A stretch of 64,000 nt of DNA from NCBI RefSeq assembly GCF_051175385.1, contig NZ_CP195106.1, positions 558,001-622,000 of the forward strand. Reading direction: 5' to 3'. A model generated the notes under the pieces. It made no database searches. It was not told the origin of the DNA and was given only the letters and a program-made list of their open reading frames with translations. Numbering within the stretch: position 1 is the first letter of the stretch; each line of letters opens with the position of its first letter. This stretch comes from Tundrisphaera lichenicola. Its GTDB lineage: Bacteria; Planctomycetota; Planctomycetia; Isosphaerales; Isosphaeraceae. Position numbers and translations under genes: made by a program. Positions 1 to 8,065 of the stretch are shown piece by piece.

Positions 1-141
1 GAGGTCATCCTGACGGGTCATGATTTCAGGCTAGAGGGCGTTAAACAAGCGGTGACTGAATTCTTACACCGCTCGCAGGTGACCCTCGTGCCGGGGACCA
101 ATACGTGGGAATCCTGGTTGGTGGTCAAATCACCCGGATAA
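1..141 (+). CDS. C-terminal fragment of a protein cut by the window edge
   Basis: Frame 1 is open from the first base and ends with TAA at 139-141, giving the last 46 residues of a protein that begins outside the window. It contains an amphipathic stretch (VKQAVTEFLHRS) and ends in WLVVKSPG. Nothing in it is diagnostic of a family. Like the next gene it is less GC-rich than the rest of the window. The gap of about 100 bases to the next gene holds no clear terminator. Function unknown. Confidence 0.5.
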   Translation, partial: EVILTGHDFRLEGVKQAVTEFLHRSQVTLVPGTNTWESWLVVKSPG

Positions 142-239
142 GCAGAATAATAAATTGGGCTTGACATCGTCGGAGGCCAGGGAGGTAATGCCTCATAGGG
201 CTAGGCAAATTTACCTGCACCTCCCTGGGAGTCTTCAAG

Positions 240-1082
240 ATGAAAGCACTCGGATCATTTTCCTTCTTCCTGATTTTTGGAACGTTGGTGTCCGGCGTGC
301 AAGCCGAATTCCTCTACCAGGGAAGCTACTATATTCAGGGCGGGTCTTATCGTTCCGAGTCGAAATCGGATACGAAGCCCGTCACGATCGATGGTAGCCT
401 GTTCGAATCGAATGGACAAATCACCCTCGATACTGTCCTATCTGGAAAGGCTGGCCCTTATGGCTTGGGTCTGAAACTCGACTTTCATGGGAACGACGGA
501 GGTCTCTTCGGGGGCATTCACAAGGGAGGAATACTCGTCCAATCGTTCGACGCAGTACGATTAGTTGCCCGCACGCCAACAGTCATCGTGCTACCGAATA
601 CGCAACTGTTCTTTAATGGAACTCTGACCGGCTATGAGGATAGTGATTCACGCTCATCCTTCAATCAACTTAACATGACCGTTGCAGTAATCAATAATTT
701 CACAACATTAAATTTGCTGGGTCTAAAGGGGCCTCTTGGGGCCGTGGTCACAGGGAACGCCACCCTCGACAGCCAATTGCGAACGAGTTTTTCCATATCT
801 GCGGGCCTCTCATTCGGACTTCAAAATTTTGAGCATGTCGTCGATGCAAGCCATACATTTGAATTGACCTCGATCACATTTGCGGATGGGACAACTCCAG
901 AACAACTTGGCTATGATTTGGTCTTTGATTCCGGGCGAATCTCGCCAAACCTGAGATCAGTCCCTGAGCCATCCTCATTCATACTCCTCTCCCTTGGCTC
1001 TCTGGGATTGTATTTGGCAAAGGCAAAACGAACGACCAAAAGGCGTCTAGCTGCCCCTGAGACGAGAAGCAAAACTCATTGA
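240..1082 (+). CDS. PEP-CTERM sorting domain protein, secreted
   Basis: A 280-residue exported protein. An N-terminal signal peptide (about residues 1-22, cleavage after VQA) precedes a beta-rich, Gly/Thr/Asn-rich body with no recognised enzymatic motif. The C-terminus has the PEP-CTERM arrangement: VPEPSS, a hydrophobic segment (FILLSLGSLGLYLA) and a basic cluster (KAKRTTKRR). PEP-CTERM proteins are known to be processed by an exosortase, which is not encoded here. The tail after the basic cluster is about 15 residues longer than usual. ATG at 240 has GGGAG about 9 bases upstream. Codon use is clearly more A/T-rich than in neighbouring genes, suggesting acquisition or low expression. The role is probably extracellular or surface-associated; the ligand is unknown. 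Confidence 0.82.
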   Translation: MKALGSFSFFLIFGTLVSGVQAEFLYQGSYYIQGGSYRSESKSDTKPVTIDGSLFESNGQITLDTVLSGKAGPYGLGLKLDFHGNDGGLFGGIHKGGILVQSFDAVRLVARTPTVIVLPNTQLFFNGTLTGYEDSDSRSSFNQLNMTVAVINNFTTLNLLGLKGPLGAVVTGNATLDSQLRTSFSISAGLSFGLQNFEHVVDASHTFELTSITFADGTTPEQLGYDLVFDSGRISPNLRSVPEPSSFILLSLGSLGLYLAKAKRTTKRRLAAPETRSKTH

Positions 1083-1275
1083 AGCGGTGTCGTACCCCGT
1101 CTTTCCAAGCCAACAGTAATCCCAGGAGGCTTCGTGGGCATGCTCCTCCCGCTCTGACTCATTGGCATCCTCATTCCAGTTTGGATTGTGGTAGTATTTC
1201 CCCGACTCTAGGAGAATCGGGCAGGCGGGGTACTCGGTATAAATCTCCAGGTAGGAACCCCCCTTCGAACGAGAA

Positions 1276-1305
1276 GGGGAGGCGGCTCGCGTGAGCCCCC
1301 TCCCC
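1276..1305 (-). terminator. hairpin downstream of the DUF1559 gene
   Basis: GGGGAGGCGGCTC at 1276-1288 pairs with GAGCCCCCTCCCC at 1293-1305 with one mismatch and a 4-base loop. It lies about 30 bases beyond the stop of the minus-strand gene ending at 1338. No convincing U-tract follows, so assignment as an intrinsic terminator is tentative. Confidence 0.5.
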
Positions 1306-1337
1306 CGGGTGGATCGACGAGTCGGATCTCGGCCGGC

Positions 1338-2351
1338 TCAGTAGGAATCGGCGCTGATGACCTCGCCCCCGTTGGAGCTGGACAGGCCGCGCCAGACGAA
1401 GATGTTGACCGTGTTCTTGATGAACCGGACGCTCCCGTCGCACATCGCCACGTTGACACCGCCGGGGTGGCGGCTCCGGGCGGCGTAATACTTGTCGTTG
1501 GGGCTCAGCGTCAGGCAGATCAGGGGGGGGTTGAACTTGATGCTGTTGTTGCACCAGTCGTGGACGTCGGGGCTGCTGCTGTTGGGCCCGATGTTGGTGG
1601 TGAAGCCGGCGGCGTCGCCCCACTGGGTGAAGCCCCGGAGGTCGGAATTGGACTGCGACATGATCAGCTCGGAGGCCGCCATCGTGTTCGAGGTCCCGTC
1701 GGTGATGGACGCCATGCCGACCACGTTCCGGGTCGTCCGGCCGGGCGCATACTGGGGGCCGATGTCGATGTTCGGCGAGCCCATATCATAGAACGGGGCC
1801 CCCTGGAACGGGATCTGGACCGGGGTGACGCCGGCGGGGTAGTCCATCTGGCCGATGTTGGTCGTGCCCAGGTTCAGCACGTAGTTCCGGAACTTGCACT
1901 GGTACAGGACGCCATTCATCGTGGCCGTCACCGGGTTGTTGCCGTTGGTCCCCAGGTCGCTCGGGCAGAGGTACGTCGAGATCGTCGTGTTGGCGACGGT
2001 CCGATTCGCGACCCCGAAGTAGCGGAAATCGCCGTCGGGACCCCCCGCATTGTTGCCCGACGAGTTCCAGGCGTTGTAGATATTCCCCTGCTCGATGAAC
2101 GGCAGGAGGAACGTGTTCCAGGTCCCCCAGCAGCAGCCCTTCCGGGCCGGGGGGAACACGAGGGTGACGTCGTGGTAGTTCTGGATCCCCAGCCCGATCT
2201 GCTTCAGATTATTGATGCACTGGGATCGGCGGGCGGCCTCGCGCGCCGCCTGCACGGCCGGCAACAGGAGGGCGATCAGGACCGCGATGATGGCGATGAC
2301 GACCAGCAGCTCGATCAGCGTGAACCCTCGATTGCGAGAGGGATTCGACAT
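1338..2351 (-). CDS. DUF1559 domain protein with prepilin-type N-terminus (copy 1)
   Basis: A 337-residue protein of the DUF1559 family that is greatly expanded in planctomycetes. The N-terminus carries a type IV prepilin cleavage and methylation motif (GFTLIELLVVIAIIAVLIAL, about residues 9-28) followed by the family helix with AVQAAREAARRSQC. The C-terminus has the H-X9-DG motif (RHPGGVNVAMCDGSV). The family is thought to form pseudopilin-like surface or periplasmic components; no exact function is established. It lies 111 bases downstream of a lipoprotein gene on the same strand. The same lipoprotein-DUF1559 pair recurs at 4558-6132. Function beyond the family level is not evident. Confidence 0.95.
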   Translation of the reverse strand: MSNPSRNRGFTLIELLVVIAIIAVLIALLLPAVQAAREAARRSQCINNLKQIGLGIQNYHDVTLVFPPARKGCCWGTWNTFLLPFIEQGNIYNAWNSSGNNAGGPDGDFRYFGVANRTVANTTISTYLCPSDLGTNGNNPVTATMNGVLYQCKFRNYVLNLGTTNIGQMDYPAGVTPVQIPFQGAPFYDMGSPNIDIGPQYAPGRTTRNVVGMASITDGTSNTMAASELIMSQSNSDLRGFTQWGDAAGFTTNIGPNSSSPDVHDWCNNSIKFNPPLICLTLSPNDKYYAARSRHPGGVNVAMCDGSVRFIKNTVNIFVWRGLSSSNGGEVISADSY

Positions 2352-2462
2352 GATTCGGACCTTTCTGGGATGAGGGATTTTTTCAAGTCAATGGAAGTCC
2401 TGCCCGCGATTCGGGCCAACCCCGGACGGGGAAGGCCCCGAGGCTGAAACGCCAGTCGAGGA

Positions 2463-2924
2463 TCAGCCTCCTTTCGAAACCAGGGGGAAGTCGATGGGCT
2501 CGGCCTGGTCCGCCTTGACCGTCGCGGTCAGCGTGGTCTTGACGTTGTACTGCTTGGGGACCTCCTCCTTGGCCTTGGGCGGATGGGCCTCGCCGGGGGT
2601 CTTCCCCTGGGGGAGGTCGAAGGCGCCCCGCTTGGCCGAGGAGATCACGACCTTGTAGCTGCCGGGGACCGGGCCGTCGGCCTTGGAGAAGGAATAACTC
2701 CCCATCTCGATGAAGGTCGACGTCTCGGTCGTCGCCTCGGCCGAGGTCGGCAACAGCCGGATCGTGCCGGTCTCCAGGGGCTTCCCGTCCAGGGTGACCG
2801 TCCCGGAGACGGCCTGCCGGTTCAATCCGTCGTCCTCGCCGCAGCCGGACAGGCCCAGGAGGATCAGCGAGCCGGCGGAGATCGCCCGAGCCCATCGGAT
2901 CAAATTGATGTGCGAGATTCGCAT
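2463..2924 (-). CDS. small lipoprotein with carboxypeptidase-regulatory-like fold (copy 1)
   Basis: A 153-residue lipoprotein. Signal peptide with lipobox (LILLGLSGC, Cys near residue 27), then a transthyretin/carboxypeptidase-regulatory-like domain recognised by the pattern VSGTVTLDGKPLETGTIRL. A second conserved block reads SYSFSKADGPVPGSYKVVISS. Such proteins commonly sit beside DUF1559 genes in planctomycetes. The ATG at 2924 was preferred over an upstream in-frame start (3005) because it begins the signal peptide and has AAAGG about 8-12 bases before it. It is probably the first gene of a two-gene unit with the DUF1559 gene that follows. Likely a periplasmic or outer-membrane-anchored structural partner; the exact role is unknown. 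Confidence 0.88.
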   Translation of the reverse strand: MRISHINLIRWARAISAGSLILLGLSGCGEDDGLNRQAVSGTVTLDGKPLETGTIRLLPTSAEATTETSTFIEMGSYSFSKADGPVPGSYKVVISSAKRGAFDLPQGKTPGEAHPPKAKEEVPKQYNVKTTLTATVKADQAEPIDFPLVSKGG

Positions 2925-3551
2925 TGTTGAAGGCCTTTCGAAGTGCCGATCATGCGTGGAAATCCCCGAGTGGCTCGGCTTGGGAGGAAAACGATCACCC
3001 CGCATCGAGAAGGGGAGGCTCCCACGATTGGACCGGCGTATGCGGATTATCTAATGATGACACGCAAGCCAGATGCTCGGGCGTCGAAACACCGGGAGAG
3101 ATCGGACTGGGGCGCGGAACGACCAGCGTGGCTGAATCGAGTTGTGGAGCGTTCGTTGCCCGTGGCAACGCGGGAAACGTCGCCGCCGGGAGGATGCGTG
3201 GAGCAAGAAATATGGTGAGCTTAGACTAACCTAGGGGCGAATTTAAGTCTCCCTGGTATCTCTGTCAATAATAAAATAGGCTCGCTTGGGAATAATGTGC
3301 GGGTCCTTCCAAGAGCATGGATCATACCCGGGGGAGATTTGATGAAAATTAGTGAAATAAAATGCGCGTAATAAATGATTATAAATGATGTTTAGATTTG
3401 ATCTTAACAGAATTTGTCATGGCCCGCCGGGCGGTCCCGTTGGCTCCCGGATGCGGGCCTCGACCTCGTCGAGTAGGATGGACCCGGCCCCGGGGCCGAA
3501 TCGCGCCGGAGGTGCCGAGGTCCGGTTATCCTGAAATACGGGAGATTTTGA
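2925..3551. other. intergenic region between divergent genes
   Basis: About 630 bases separate the minus-strand lipoprotein from the plus-strand LRR gene. Around 3220-3410 the sequence becomes distinctly A/T-rich (for example AATAAAATGCGCGTAATAAA), as expected for promoter DNA. No convincing coding frame, RNA gene or repeat was found. Confidence 0.4.
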
Positions 3552-4388
3552 ATGTATCGATCCGGTGCCGTTGCCCTCCTGGCCGTGGGATTGCTGGGAT
3601 GCGGCGACGCGGGCAGGAAGCAAGCCGACGAGGCGATCGCGAAGATTGGCGGCCAGGTCGAGTTCGATGATCCGGACTCGGGCGTGGCCCGGCGGATGAT
3701 CTTCGACGCCAAGTCCTCGGTCGGTGGTGCCGACCTCGAGGTCCTGGCGGGGTTCCCCGAACTCCGCGAACTCTCGATGGCGGGGAGTCCGCTCGATGAC
3801 GAGGGGGCCACCCGGCTGGCGAGCTTGACCCGGCTGGAACGCCTCGACCTGGCCGACACCAAGGTGACCGACTCGGCCCTGGAGAGCCTGAAGGGGCTCA
3901 AGAGGCTCCAATCCCTCAACCTGAAGGGCACCGGCGTGACCGACGCGGGGATCCCCCAACTCTCGGGGTTCGAGGCCCTCGAAGAGCTCGACCTGTCCGG
4001 GACCAAGGTCACCGACGCGGGATTGGCGACCCTGGCCGGCCTCCCCCAGCTCAAGACGTTCCGACTCGACGGGGCCCCGATCAAGGGGCCGGGCCTGGAG
4101 GCGCTGAAGGGCCTGCCGGCGCTCCGGACCCTCTCGATCGCATCGACGCCGATCGATGACGCGAGCCTCAAGCATCTGGCGGTCGTCGACCAGATCCAGA
4201 GCCTCTACGTGGGCGACACGCCCATCACCGACGCCGGGCTCGCCAGCCTGAAGGGCATGAAAAACCTCAAATTCCTGAGCCTGACCAGCACGTTCGTGAC
4301 CGACGAGGGCGTCGGCGACCTGCTCAAGGCGACCCCGGGCGTGATCATCCCGATCCGGGCGATCCGCGAGGGAAGCCCCCCGGAGTGA
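3552..4388 (+). CDS. leucine-rich repeat lipoprotein
   Basis: A 278-residue lipoprotein with lipobox LLAVGLLGC (Cys at about residue 18) and some eight leucine-rich repeats of about 23-24 residues from about residue 68 to 265. The repeat core is L-x-x-L-x-L-x-x-T-x-V/I-T-D-x-G/A, for example LERLDLADTKVTDSALESL. This pattern is frequent in planctomycete surface LRR proteins and is normally a protein-protein interaction scaffold; there is no catalytic domain. It sits between the two lipoprotein-DUF1559 cassettes but on the opposite strand, so it has its own promoter in the A/T-rich region upstream. The binding partner is unknown. Confidence 0.9.
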   Translation: MYRSGAVALLAVGLLGCGDAGRKQADEAIAKIGGQVEFDDPDSGVARRMIFDAKSSVGGADLEVLAGFPELRELSMAGSPLDDEGATRLASLTRLERLDLADTKVTDSALESLKGLKRLQSLNLKGTGVTDAGIPQLSGFEALEELDLSGTKVTDAGLATLAGLPQLKTFRLDGAPIKGPGLEALKGLPALRTLSIASTPIDDASLKHLAVVDQIQSLYVGDTPITDAGLASLKGMKNLKFLSLTSTFVTDEGVGDLLKATPGVIIPIRAIREGSPPE

Positions 4389-4451
4389 GCCAGAAGGGCC
4401 GGGGGCGGCTCGCGACGTCGCGGGCCACGCTCCCGGGAACTCCAAACGAGC

Positions 4452-4523
4452 GGGGGAGGTGGCCCGCCGTCCGGATCGCCCGACCTTGAGGTCGAGCGTC
4501 GGGACGGGCGGGCCACCTCCCCC
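4452..4523. terminator. large hairpin between convergent genes
   Basis: GGGGGAGGTGGCCCGCC-GTCC at 4452-4472 pairs with the complementary run at 4501-4523 through about 20 base pairs with one bulge, around a loop of about 28 bases. It lies between the LRR gene (stop at 4388) and the DUF1559 gene (stop at 4558), so it could serve both strands. Confidence 0.6.
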
Positions 4524-4557
4524 TGGATGCGTCAGTCGAACGGGACCGATTCGCCGA

Positions 4558-5568
4558 TCAATAGGCGTCGGCGCTGATGACCTCGCCACCCCTGGTGCTG
4601 GAGAGCGCCATGTAGGTGATCGGGTTGACCGAGTTCTTGAGGAACTTGACGCTGCCGTCGCAGAAGGCCGTGTTCACGCCGCCCGGGTGCTTGCTCCGCG
4701 CGGCGGTGTAGACCAGGCTGTTGGTCCCCTGGATGCACGGAGGATTGGTGGCGATGGCCGGGTAGTTGCAATAGCCGGACGACTGCATCCAGTCGGGCTT
4801 GGTCGAGTTGGGGGTGAGGAACCCGGTGAACGAGGCTCCGTAGGCCCAGTGGGAGAAGCCTCGAAGGTCGTTGCTGGGGCCGGACTGGCCGATCAGGACC
4901 TCGGAGACCATCATCGTGTTGCTGGTCCCGTCGGTGATCCCGGCGAAGTCGATGTTCTTGTTGACCGCGCCCTGGCCGGATCCGGTGGAGATGTCGGAGA
5001 CGGGAGAGCCCACGTCGCCGAACGGCCCGCCCAGGAACGGGTAGGTGATGCTGGCCACGGTCAGGGGGCCTTGCTGGTGGGTCGTGTTGCCGAAGTTGGC
5101 GACGTAGTTCTGCGACCGGATCGGCTTGCCGACCACGATGAGCGAGGTCTGCGAGGTGTTGGGATCGGACGGGCAGAGATAGGCGCTGACCACGGAAGTG
5201 GTCACCGTGCTGTTGCTGACGCCCGCATACCGCAAGGGGCCGTCGACGTAGCCGGCCCCGCCCGAGTTATTCCCGTAGGAATTCCACGCGTTGAACAGGG
5301 CCACCTGCTCGACGTAGGGCAGCACGGGGATCAGCCAGGTCCCCCAGCAGCAACCCTTGGTCCCCTGCGGGAGGCAGTTGTAAGTCGACTGGTAGTTGTG
5401 CATCGCCAACCCGATCTGCTTCAGGTTGTTGGTGCACTGGGCGCGTCGGGCGGCCTCTCGGGCGGCCTGGACGGCGGGCAGGAGCAAGGCGATCAGGACC
5501 GCGATGATGGCGATGACGACCAGCAGCTCGATCAGCGTGAAGCCACGTTTGGGACGATTCACTGACAT
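4558..5568 (-). CDS. DUF1559 domain protein with prepilin-type N-terminus (copy 2)
   Basis: A 336-residue paralogue of the protein at 1338-2351. It shares the prepilin motif (GFTLIELLVVIAIIAVLIAL near residue 9), the AREAARRAQC helix, the GCCWGTW block (about residues 72-78 in both copies), and the C-terminal H-X9-DG motif (KHPGGVNTAFCDGSV) ending in GGEVISADAY. The middle region diverges. It follows the lipoprotein gene at 5683-6132 by 114 bases, nearly the spacing of the first cassette. Probably an envelope pseudopilin-like protein; the substrate or partner is unknown. Confidence 0.95.
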   Translation of the reverse strand: MSVNRPKRGFTLIELLVVIAIIAVLIALLLPAVQAAREAARRAQCTNNLKQIGLAMHNYQSTYNCLPQGTKGCCWGTWLIPVLPYVEQVALFNAWNSYGNNSGGAGYVDGPLRYAGVSNSTVTTSVVSAYLCPSDPNTSQTSLIVVGKPIRSQNYVANFGNTTHQQGPLTVASITYPFLGGPFGDVGSPVSDISTGSGQGAVNKNIDFAGITDGTSNTMMVSEVLIGQSGPSNDLRGFSHWAYGASFTGFLTPNSTKPDWMQSSGYCNYPAIATNPPCIQGTNSLVYTAARSKHPGGVNTAFCDGSVKFLKNSVNPITYMALSSTRGGEVISADAY

Positions 5569-5682
5569 CAGCTCTTTTCCTCGTAGGTCGAATGGGAAGA
5601 CGTCAACGGTGGGGGCGAAGGTGGATCGGTCAACCGAAGCCGCGCCCCCGCGGATCGGATGGGGAGATGGCAGGAGCCGGGC

Positions 5683-6132
5683 TTACTTGGAGTCCAGCTC
5701 GAAATCTTTCGAGCTCGAGTCGCCGGCCTTCACCTCGACCTTGAGGGTCGATTTGGTGTTGTATTTCGCCGGAATCGGGTCCTTCTTGGCCTTCCTCGGC
5801 GGCATCCCGGGTGCTTCCGCGGCGGAAGGCGCGTCGTCGCCCCCGGAGATGATCGAGACGAGATAATTGCCGGGAGTCAGGCCATTGGCGGCCCCCAGCG
5901 AATAGGAGCCGTTGGAGATCGGGGCGCCCCCCGCGACCGGGTTCGCGTTCCCCGGACCGACGGGATCGAAGGTGATCGAGCCGCTCGCCAACGGCTTCCC
6001 ATCCAGGGTCACCGAACCCGAGACGGATTGACGCGGGAGGTCGTCCGTGGGAGCGTCGCATCCCGAAAGGCTGAAGAACAAGGGGGTTGCGAGGAATGCG
6101 AGGAGCAGGGTCGTGCCGTGACGACGGATCAT
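5683..6132 (-). CDS. small lipoprotein with carboxypeptidase-regulatory-like fold (copy 2)
   Basis: A 149-residue lipoprotein with a basic start (MIRRHG), hydrophobic segment and lipobox FSLSGC (Cys near residue 25). The domain pattern VSGSVTLDGKPLASGSITF matches copy 1 (VSGTVTLDGKPLETGTIRL). Further shared features are a G-SYSL/SYSF block, a NYLVSIISG/SYKVVISS strand and a P-x-K-YN-x-K-x-T/S-L-x-x-V terminal segment. It is upstream of, and probably co-transcribed with, the DUF1559 gene at 4558-5568. Start chosen at the ATG that opens the signal peptide. Function not established. Confidence 0.87.
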   Translation of the reverse strand: MIRRHGTTLLLAFLATPLFFSLSGCDAPTDDLPRQSVSGSVTLDGKPLASGSITFDPVGPGNANPVAGGAPISNGSYSLGAANGLTPGNYLVSIISGGDDAPSAAEAPGMPPRKAKKDPIPAKYNTKSTLKVEVKAGDSSSKDFELDSK

Positions 6133-6872
6133 CGAATTATCCTGGTGTGTGCACCCGCAACGTGGAGGGGATGGCTGCGGGGTGTTCTTGGGGGACCAAA
6201 ATTCAGGGTCGAGGGGGCGACCCTTCCGACGAGAAGGAATGACGAATGGGAGGGCATTAAAGACATTGTCGAGTTTAATCTGTCGGGCGACCTAAAATCA
6301 ATGAAGAACTGGCGAAAACGAACCAAATAATTGTAGTCCTAGCTGTTTCGGTGTCCTTTTACGACGGCTGATGAGTCGATCCCGGCCTCGGGATCCCACC
6401 CGCGATCTTCTTATCGGCCGAGGGCGTGGGCCTCGATAAATCTCATGGCGGAAACTCTTTTCGGCATGCGTCCGCCCCGATCAGGGCGGTATCCCAGCTC
6501 AGGCCTTGTCGTGAAACAATGAATGTGGTCGGCGTATGTCGTAATTAGTCATGGATTATTAAGATTCGTGGATTGCAGTTTTGCGTTAAGCATCAGAATT
6601 GTAGCGTTATGAAGTTGCGTTGTAATCAAGCTAATCTTGTCATCGAGTGATGTGTGAATTATCGAGGTGGGTTTGCCTCCCGGGGATCGCGCGATCGGAG
6701 GGTCGGGGCCGGGCGTCAAGGAGGGCGACAGGGCCGATCTCTCGGGGTGGAGCGTCGTCGGAGCCGGCCGCTCGGCACTTCTTGCCGAGGAGTGTGCTAG
6801 GCGGGTGGCCTGCCGGGCGAAAGTGTCGGGCGGAATTCCCGCGAAATCCGCAGCCCGAGCCGAGGTCTTCCC
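6133..6872. other. long intergenic region between divergent genes
   Basis: About 740 bases. The section 6240-6360 and especially 6540-6660 is A/T-rich compared with the surroundings and probably holds the divergent promoters. Short open frames here show no coding character. No repeat or RNA was recognised. Confidence 0.35.
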
Positions 6873-7937
6873 ATGCCCGTCAGCGAAGCTCGATTGATCG
6901 CCAACCGCGCCAATGCCCGCCACTCGACCGGCCCGAGGACTCCCGAAGGCAAGGCCCGATCCCGCGCCAATGGCCTCAAGCATGGACTGACCGGCGAGGG
7001 AGTGGTCTTGCCCGCCGAGGACCTGGGAGAGGTCGAGGCCCTGGCCGTCGAGCTGGAGGCCGAGCTGAAGCCCTCGGGGCCGATGGGGCGGATCCTGGTC
7101 CGCCGGATCGCCGTGCTCTCGGTCCGGATGGATCGCTCGGTCCGCCAGGAGTCGGCCGCGATCGCCCGGAAGGTCCGCCACGCCGAGGCCGACTTCGACG
7201 ACCGGGCCACCGCCGAGGTCGACCATCTCTACGACTGGATCACCGCCGAGCCCGCCGCCAACGCCCGGAGGCTCCGACGCTCGCCCGAGGGGGTCGACCG
7301 GATGCTCCGGGAGTGGGCCGCCCTCCGCGCCGACCTGACCCATCCGACCCGCGACCTCTGGAGCTTCACGCATCTCGACAAGGCGGAGAACATGACCGGC
7401 CGACGGATGGAGGACCTGCCGGCCTCGCGGATGAAGGCCCTCTCCAAGGCGATCTGGGGCGACTTCTCGTACCTGGAGGATCACGAAGTGGCGGGGCTGG
7501 ACGAGCGGGAGCGCCGGGCCTGGGCCGCGGCCCGGCTGGTCGAGTTGATCGATATCGAGATGGAGAAATTGCGAGCCCATCGGGAGACGCTCGACCCCGA
7601 CGCGTTCGCCCTCGACCGGGCCGAGGCGGCCGATCGAGCCCTGTTCGACCCCTCCCACGAGGCCACGCTGGCCCGGAAATACGAGGCCGCCGTCGAACGC
7701 GGGCTCTACCGGGCCCTCCGCGAGCTACGCGAGGTCGAGGCGAACTCGGAGGCGGAAACCCTTCCCGCCCCGGAAGCCGAGGCGGAGGGCTTGGGTTCGT
7801 CTTTGCCCGATCGGAAGGATGATCCCGAGGGGGTCGAGCCGGGCCTTCGGGAGACTCCTCGGAGGTCGCCCGGCCCGCCTTTCAAGTCGGGAGAGGGGGT
7901 CGTCCGGGGCGAGAAGACGCCCCCGGGGCCGGATTGA
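6873..7937 (+). CDS. hypothetical protein with N-terminal STGPRTPEGK motif
   Basis: A 354-residue cytoplasmic-looking protein without signal peptide or membrane segment. The N-terminus reads ANRANARHSTGPRTPEGKAR followed by SRANGLKHGLTG. This is a motif I know from many uncharacterised proteins of planctomycetes and acidobacteria, but no function is established. The middle (residues about 50-270) is strongly charged, Glu/Arg/Ala-rich and probably helical. The last 80 residues are low-complexity, acidic and Pro-rich. ATG at 6873 is preceded by GAGG. It is monocistronic, followed by a convergent methyltransferase gene. No function is proposed. Confidence 0.8.
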   Translation: MPVSEARLIANRANARHSTGPRTPEGKARSRANGLKHGLTGEGVVLPAEDLGEVEALAVELEAELKPSGPMGRILVRRIAVLSVRMDRSVRQESAAIARKVRHAEADFDDRATAEVDHLYDWITAEPAANARRLRRSPEGVDRMLREWAALRADLTHPTRDLWSFTHLDKAENMTGRRMEDLPASRMKALSKAIWGDFSYLEDHEVAGLDERERRAWAAARLVELIDIEMEKLRAHRETLDPDAFALDRAEAADRALFDPSHEATLARKYEAAVERGLYRALRELREVEANSEAETLPAPEAEAEGLGSSLPDRKDDPEGVEPGLRETPRRSPGPPFKSGEGVVRGEKTPPGPD

Positions 7938-8065
7938 CCCCAGGTCGGCCCGAGCCTCGACGAGAAAGATTGGTTCAACTCCGCCCGAAACCCCCGGTCG
8001 CGACCCCGTCACGTCGGTCGATTCCGGTGCTCTTTGATAATGCGATCCGCCATCGGGAGTTCATG

